A stretch of 46,079 bases of DNA from assembly GCA_023386455.1 (NCBI GenBank), contig JAEWJO010000166.1, positions 1 to 46,079 on the forward strand, given 5' to 3'. This document shows, in pieces, positions 42,074 through 46,079 of the stretch. Positions within the stretch are counted from its first letter, which is position 1. Each line of letters begins with the position of its first letter. Under the pieces are notes generated by a model. It made no database searches. It saw nothing but the letters and a program-made list of their open reading frames with translations, and had not been told where the DNA came from. A program made the position numbers and the translations under genes. The DNA comes from Pseudomonadota bacterium (GTDB taxonomy: Bacteria > Myxococcota_A > Polyangia > Haliangiales > Haliangiaceae).

Positions 42074-42870
42074 CGCTTGATCGTCCCCGCGGCGACGCGG
42101 GCACGCCAGCGCCGATCGAGCGACTCGATCGCGGCGTCGAGGTACGGATTGACCTCGCTCGACAGCTGCGCCTCGACCGCGGCGACGGTGCGCGCGAGGA
42201 AGTTCGTCTTCTCGGCGAGCGCGGCATCCATCACCTGCTCGATCTCGTCGACGCGCTCGGCCTCCGGGATGACCTCTGACTTGGCCGCGAGCATCCGGCG
42301 GAACCGGCCGCCCGACGCGAGATCGACGAGCTCGAGCGGCGCGCGGATCGTCGCGCGTGCGGCGGACAGCGCGCCGCGACGGAACGGATGGAACGCGAGC
42401 GCGCCGGGCGTGCCGTCGATCGAGCGGATGATCTCCTCGCGCAGCGCGGTCGCCGTTCCGACGTCGAGCGCGAGCCCGGTGTGGAGCTTCGCGCAGTAGT
42501 GATCGAACAGCGTCATCGCCGTGTACGTTCGCGCGGCCGAGCGCGCGCGGTTGATCGCGGCGATCGCGACCATCATGCGGCGCGCGGCGCGGGTGGCGAC
42601 GCGACCGATCACGCCACCGACCGCGATCTGCGCGATCGCCGGGGGCTTCGTCTTGCCGTGGACCATCACGTTCACGGCGTCCTCGTCCATGTCGACCTGG
42701 TGCGACGCGGCGATCCGCCGGTAGCCGCCGCCGAGGATCGTGCCGACAGCCCAGTCATCGAGGAACGGAATCGGCAGCGCGCCGGCGAGGCTGCCGACGA
42801 GCGAACGCGCGATGATCGACCGGCGCTGGCCGACCAGGTAATCGCGGCGCTGGACGAGGGCGTCCGTCAT
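42070..42870 (-). CDS. Conserved-looking unknown protein upstream of proB
   Basis: This 266-aa protein has no signal peptide. It begins with a hydrophobic helix region (IARSLVGSLAGALPIPFLDDWAVGTILGGGYRR), a glycine-rich membrane-associating candidate, seen as ARSLVGSLAGALPIPFLDD. A second hydrophobic stretch is IAQIAVGGVIGRVATRAARRMMVAIAAI in short part. The rest is amphipathic and helical. The family is not recognised. It overlaps both neighbours by 4 nt (ATGA), so it belongs to the proBA operon. Its co-transcription with proline synthesis and ribosome genes gives no direct functional hint. Confidence 0.75.
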   Translation of the reverse strand: MTDALVQRRDYLVGQRRSIIARSLVGSLAGALPIPFLDDWAVGTILGGGYRRIAASHQVDMDEDAVNVMVHGKTKPPAIAQIAVGGVIGRVATRAARRMMVAIAAINRARSAARTYTAMTLFDHYCAKLHTGLALDVGTATALREEIIRSIDGTPGALAFHPFRRGALSAARATIRAPLELVDLASGGRFRRMLAAKSEVIPEAERVDEIEQVMDAALAEKTNFLARTVAAVEAQLSSEVNPYLDAAIESLDRRWRARVAAGTIKR

Positions 42871-43859
42871 TTCTGCGATTTTGACCCACCCGGAGCCGGA
42901 GCGGGAGGTGCCTGTTGCGCCTCCTTTGCCGGCGAGGGCGTGACGGCCGTTCCGTCGGAATTCTTCCTCAGCGGCGGGGCGATGCCCTGGAGCAGAAAAT
43001 CGCGGTCATCGACCTCGCGCAGGCGCTCGGGGGTGGCGACGACCTGGGCGGGCGGCGGCGGGGCGACCGCGACGGCCGTGCCGATCGCGGATGCCGAGGC
43101 GTCGATCCCGAGCTTCATCGAGAACCGCCGACCATCGCGCGAGAACGCGATCGTCGCGGTCAGCTTCATCGCGAGCGGCGCGCCGGTCTCCGCGTCGAGG
43201 ACGACCTCGCCGGCGACCGCCTCGATCGTGCGCTTCTCGCGCCACTTGCGCTGGGCGAGCGGCTCGGCGGCGGGCGCCCGCGACGATGCTGCGAGCTTCA
43301 CCGCGATCTTCTTGCCGGCGCGACCGGCGACTTGCGCCGCACCCTGATCGGTCAGCTCCGTACCCGGCGCGACGAGGTCCCAGGTCGCGGCGATCGCGGC
43401 GAAGAACGAGTCGCGCTGCTCCGCGGGCTCGTCGGGCGACTCGGGCGCGCGACCGTGCCAGCGCTGGTAGCGCGGGCGCAGATAGAGCGTGCCGCCCTCG
43501 AACGTGACCTCGCGCCCGTAGTCGGCCGAGTTCGTGTAGACCGCGTGATAGGTGCCGTTGCTGCCGATCTCGATCGTCGCCTCGTCGGACAGGTCGGTGA
43601 CGCGCTTGCCTCCCTCGTCGACGACCGTCGTCGTCTTGATCGCGTAGGTGTGCGGGCCGAGCGCCGTGATCACCTTGCCGTACGGCGTCGTCAGGGCACG
43701 GCCGAGCTCGGCGGGGTCGCGCGCGGCGCGGCCGAGGTCGATCGCGGCGACCTTCTCCTTCGGGGCGATGACGAGCGTGCCGAGCTTGTCGTCGGGGACA
43801 CCCTCCGAACGGCCACACCCGACGAGTGCCAGGCTGGCAAACAGCACGTTGCGGAGCAT
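42867..43859 (-). CDS. Lipoprotein of unknown function, first gene of the proBA operon
   Basis: This 330-aa protein starts at ATG 43859 with a lipoprotein signal (MLRNVLFASLALVGC, Cys 15). The body has alternating strands (GTLVIAPKEKVAAIDLGRA, HTYAIKTTTVVDEGG, NGTYHAVYTNSADYGREVTFEGG, LYLRPRYQRWHG) like a beta-sandwich or barrel-like periplasmic domain. The C-terminus is Pro/Ala/Lys-rich (PAPGGSKSQK). No enzyme motif is found. The frame is open 34 codons further to 43961, but that extension lacks a signal and overlaps the pilD start. It overlaps the 266-aa gene by 4 nt. It is divergent from the prepilin peptidase, with 53 bp between starts. Confidence 0.78.
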   Translation of the reverse strand: MLRNVLFASLALVGCGRSEGVPDDKLGTLVIAPKEKVAAIDLGRAARDPAELGRALTTPYGKVITALGPHTYAIKTTTVVDEGGKRVTDLSDEATIEIGSNGTYHAVYTNSADYGREVTFEGGTLYLRPRYQRWHGRAPESPDEPAEQRDSFFAAIAATWDLVAPGTELTDQGAAQVAGRAGKKIAVKLAASSRAPAAEPLAQRKWREKRTIEAVAGEVVLDAETGAPLAMKLTATIAFSRDGRRFSMKLGIDASASAIGTAVAVAPPPPAQVVATPERLREVDDRDFLLQGIAPPLRKNSDGTAVTPSPAKEAQQAPPAPAPGGSKSQK

Positions 43860-43912
43860 CGCGAGGGTCTTAGCTTTCTCGACGGCCAGGGTCAACCAAG
43901 CTACGTTCTCCC

Positions 43913-44752
43913 GTGGTGCAGGAGCTGATGCCGTTTGCAACGTCCGGAGCCGGATGTGCATTCGCGGTGTTGCTGGGCCTCCTCTGGGGCAGCTTCGCCA
44001 ACGTTTGCATCTATCGGTGGCCGCCGAGCGACGAGTTCCCGACCGGCCGGTCGGTCGTGAAGCCGGGGTCGCACTGCTCGGCCTGCAAGGCGCCGATTCG
44101 CTGGTACGACAACGTCCCGCTGCTCAGCTACCTGTGGCTGCGCGGGCGGTGCCGGGACTGCGGTGCGTCGTTCTCGCCGCGGTACCTGTTCGTCGAGGCG
44201 CTGACCGGCGTGCTGTTCGGCGTCGCGTGGTGGTTCACGCTCGGTACCGGCGGGACGTACGACACGTTCGACCTCCGCCTCGTCAAGTTCGCGATCGACG
44301 CGTGGTTCGTGTTCACGATGGTCGTCGTCACGTTCATCGACATCGACCACAAGCTGATCCTCAACCGGGTGACCATCCCGTCGATCGGCATCGCCTACCT
44401 CGCGTCCCTGGTGGGACACCCCTGGTGGGTGGGGCTCGTCGGCGCGGCGATCGGGTACGGCGTCCCGTGGCTCATCGGCGAGCTGTACTACCGGCTCCGC
44501 GGCAAGGAGGGCCTGGGCCTCGGCGACGCGATGCTGCTCGCCGTCGTCGGCGCGCTGCTCGGCTGGAAGGGCGTCGTGTTCGCGCTGTTCGGCGGATCGA
44601 TGATCGGGTCGGTGGTCGGCATCGTCCACCTCGCAAGAGCCCGGAAGGAGATCATGTCGACCGAGCTGCCTTTCGGACCCTTCCTGGCCGCCGGCGCGGT
44701 GTTCTATTTGTTCGCCGAGCCGTGGATCGAGCTGTACTTCCGGCTGGTATAG
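43913..44752 (+). CDS. pilD: Prepilin peptidase / N-methyltransferase (type IV pili or type II secretion)
   Basis: This 279-aa inner-membrane aspartic protease cleaves prepilin leader peptides and methylates the new N-terminus. The cytoplasmic Zn site is present as two CxxC pairs (HCSAC, Cys55/Cys58, and CRDC, Cys80/Cys83), and so is the NVPLLSYLWLRGRC-type loop. The catalytic aspartates are in FIDIDHKLI (Asp143/Asp145) and GLGDAMLL (Asp205). Several hydrophobic helices follow. The length fits full TadA/PilD-type peptidases with the methylase domain. It starts at GTG 43913. Myxobacteria need this enzyme for type IV pili and social motility. Confidence 0.96.
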   Translation: MVQELMPFATSGAGCAFAVLLGLLWGSFANVCIYRWPPSDEFPTGRSVVKPGSHCSACKAPIRWYDNVPLLSYLWLRGRCRDCGASFSPRYLFVEALTGVLFGVAWWFTLGTGGTYDTFDLRLVKFAIDAWFVFTMVVVTFIDIDHKLILNRVTIPSIGIAYLASLVGHPWWVGLVGAAIGYGVPWLIGELYYRLRGKEGLGLGDAMLLAVVGALLGWKGVVFALFGGSMIGSVVGIVHLARARKEIMSTELPFGPFLAAGAVFYLFAEPWIELYFRLV

Positions 44753-44761
44753 TTGGCGACG

Positions 44762-46079
44762 ATGGCAGGCCAAGCGGCCGAGCAGATCATCGCTGGGGTG
44801 GTACTCAGCGAGCGTCTGGCGGTGACGATGTACGGCGCGATCCATCGCGCCTCGTTCGGTGGACAGCGCAACCTGCGCGGGCTCGTCGTCGACCCGAAGA
44901 TGCTCGAAGAGGATGCGTTTCGCATCTCGCTGACCGACGCCGCCAACATCGCCGCGATCACCCGGCTCGAGCATCCCAACATCGTCCCGACGATGACGGT
45001 CGAATCGGGCGGGCCCGACGTCGTCATCGTCACGCGCGGCGTCGGCCGGTACGTGACGGTGCAGGACCTCATCACCTCGGTGAGGGCGAGGTCGAAGAGC
45101 GGCAAGCTGTCGCTGCCGATCGCCGCGCTGATCGGCAAGAGCGTGATCGAGGCGCTCGCCGCCGCGCATCGCGCGGGCCTCATCCACGGCGCCGTCCATC
45201 CCCGCAGCGTCCTCATCGACGAGGACGGTGGCGTACGGCTCAGCGACTTCATCGCCGGCCGCGCGCTGACGACCGCGGTCGCGCAGGGCGCCGACTCGAC
45301 GCTGTGGCGCGGGCTCGCCGGCTACATCGCGCCCGAGCTCGTCGTCGGCGAGGATCCGACCCCCGGCGTCGACGTGTTCGCGGTCGGCGCGATGCTGTTC
45401 ACGATGCTGTCGGGCGAGATCCCGCCGGGCTCGCTGCGCGTGACGCCTGCCGTCGAGCGCCTCGTCCAGCGCGCGCTCGATACCGACGTGTCGCGGCGCT
45501 ACCGGAGCGCGACCGACCTGCTCGAGAACCTGCTCGAGGCGATGGAGGACGATCGCTGGGAGCTCGCGGAGCGCGGCGAGCTGATCAAGGAAGCCGGCCT
45601 GTCCGCGACCGACGAGAACATCGACGACGCGACCGAGGATCTGCTCGCGTCGCTCGGCAAGAGCGACATGAAGGTCACGACGCGGCCGAGCGTCACCGAC
45701 ATGACGCGGCCGGAGCCGCGATCGCACACGACCGGCGGCCGGCTCGACGCGCTGCTCTCGGATCTCGGCGACGAGACCGGGCTGACCCACGTCGACGAGA
45801 TGCCGGGCAACAGCAAGCTCCGGCGCGATCCGATCAGCGACATCATCCGCAGCGATCCGCGCGCGCGCGTGCCGTCGCTCGACGATCCCGATGACGACGA
45901 CACGCCGCTGCCGCCGCCGTCGACGCGGCCGAGCTCCGAGGACGGCTTCACGCCGCCGAAGATGCGCTCCGAGATCATGCGCACGCCGTCGCGCGGGGCG
46001 ACGACCGACGAGGCTGCCGCGCTCGCCGCGATCGGCGACCTCGACTCCGGTGCGCGTCGCATGTCGACCGCCGCCGAGC
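44762..46079 (+). CDS. Serine/threonine kinase-like protein, probable pseudokinase (partial)
   Basis: This frame runs from ATG 44762 without a stop to the window edge (439 residues seen). Residues about 10-265 have the layout of a Hanks-type kinase: a C-lobe with LAAAHRAGLIHGAVHPRSVLIDEDGG, seen as HRAGLIHGAVHPRSVLI, then VRLSDFIAG where DFG is expected, and GYIAPELVVGEDPTPGVDVFAVGAMLFTMLSGE, seen as GYIAPELV and VDVFAVGAML. The catalytic loop HRDLKPxN is replaced by HGAVHPRSV, and DFG by DFI, so catalysis is doubtful. No clear glycine-rich loop is seen. After about 280 the sequence is acidic and Ser/Pro/Arg-rich. It starts 9 nt after pilD, so it is probably in the same transcript. Confidence 0.82.
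   Translation, partial: MAGQAAEQIIAGVVLSERLAVTMYGAIHRASFGGQRNLRGLVVDPKMLEEDAFRISLTDAANIAAITRLEHPNIVPTMTVESGGPDVVIVTRGVGRYVTVQDLITSVRARSKSGKLSLPIAALIGKSVIEALAAAHRAGLIHGAVHPRSVLIDEDGGVRLSDFIAGRALTTAVAQGADSTLWRGLAGYIAPELVVGEDPTPGVDVFAVGAMLFTMLSGEIPPGSLRVTPAVERLVQRALDTDVSRRYRSATDLLENLLEAMEDDRWELAERGELIKEAGLSATDENIDDATEDLLASLGKSDMKVTTRPSVTDMTRPEPRSHTTGGRLDALLSDLGDETGLTHVDEMPGNSKLRRDPISDIIRSDPRARVPSLDDPDDDDTPLPPPSTRPSSEDGFTPPKMRSEIMRTPSRGATTDEAAALAAIGDLDSGARRMSTAAE

Overview
This is a gene-dense, high-G+C bacterial chromosome segment, most likely from a myxobacterium (Myxococcota, Polyangia/Kofleriaceae-like). The clues are the very strong G/C third-position bias, the many short-signal-peptide lipoproteins, a myxobacterial Cys-rich repeat fused to a pectinacetylesterase-like domain, a Ser/Thr-kinase-like protein, FemAB-like and PreP-like proteins, and a tmRNA with a proteobacterial-type tag. 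No phage, insertion sequence, CRISPR array or tRNA was seen. The assignment is inference from gene content, not a database result.

Layout. 1-6.3 kb: an HPF/RaiA-like ribosome factor (cut by the window edge), a FemAB-like acyltransferase, a secreted pectinacetylesterase-like lipoprotein divergent from an AraC regulator, a beta-propeller lipoprotein and a GATase-like protein. 6.3-14 kb: a small conserved protein divergent from a cold-shock protein with a clear terminator, then secreted, TPR, hydrolase, DUF1801 and beta-barrel proteins, and a REP-like palindromic cluster. 14.0-14.4 kb: the tmRNA gene ssrA; its partner smpB is at 37.4 kb. 14.4-21.5 kb: cysteine synthase divergent from a four-gene block holding an uncharacterised 415-aa protein, two paralogous von Willebrand A (VWA) proteins with acidic/His-rich tails, and a P1B-type metal ATPase with a very His-rich N-terminus. 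This block is the best candidate for an undescribed system.

21.5-30.2 kb: a lipoprotein, a glutathione S-transferase, a sarcosine-oxidase-like flavoenzyme next to a PHM-like copper lipoprotein, a possible double-glycine-leader peptide gene, a TetR regulator with a visible operator in front of a diiron ferritin-like protein, a GlxA-type regulator and an isonitrile-hydratase-like protein. 30.3-36 kb: a PreP-like M16 metallopeptidase lipoprotein and three tandem Tyr/Asn/Arg/Gly-rich lipoproteins. 36-46 kb: a methyltransferase, gloA-smpB, a cupin lipoprotein, a tight six-gene operon (lipoprotein, unknown, proB, proA, rsfS, rlmH), the prepilin peptidase and a truncated pseudokinase.

Functional links: trans-translation (ssrA plus smpB), ribosome-associated factors (HPF-like, RsfS, RlmH), proline synthesis (ProB/ProA), metal handling (VWA/P1B block) and cell-envelope lipoproteins. 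Stretches without genes are all under about 300 bases apart from the tmRNA locus. Long antisense open frames are common in this G+C-rich DNA and were treated as shadows.
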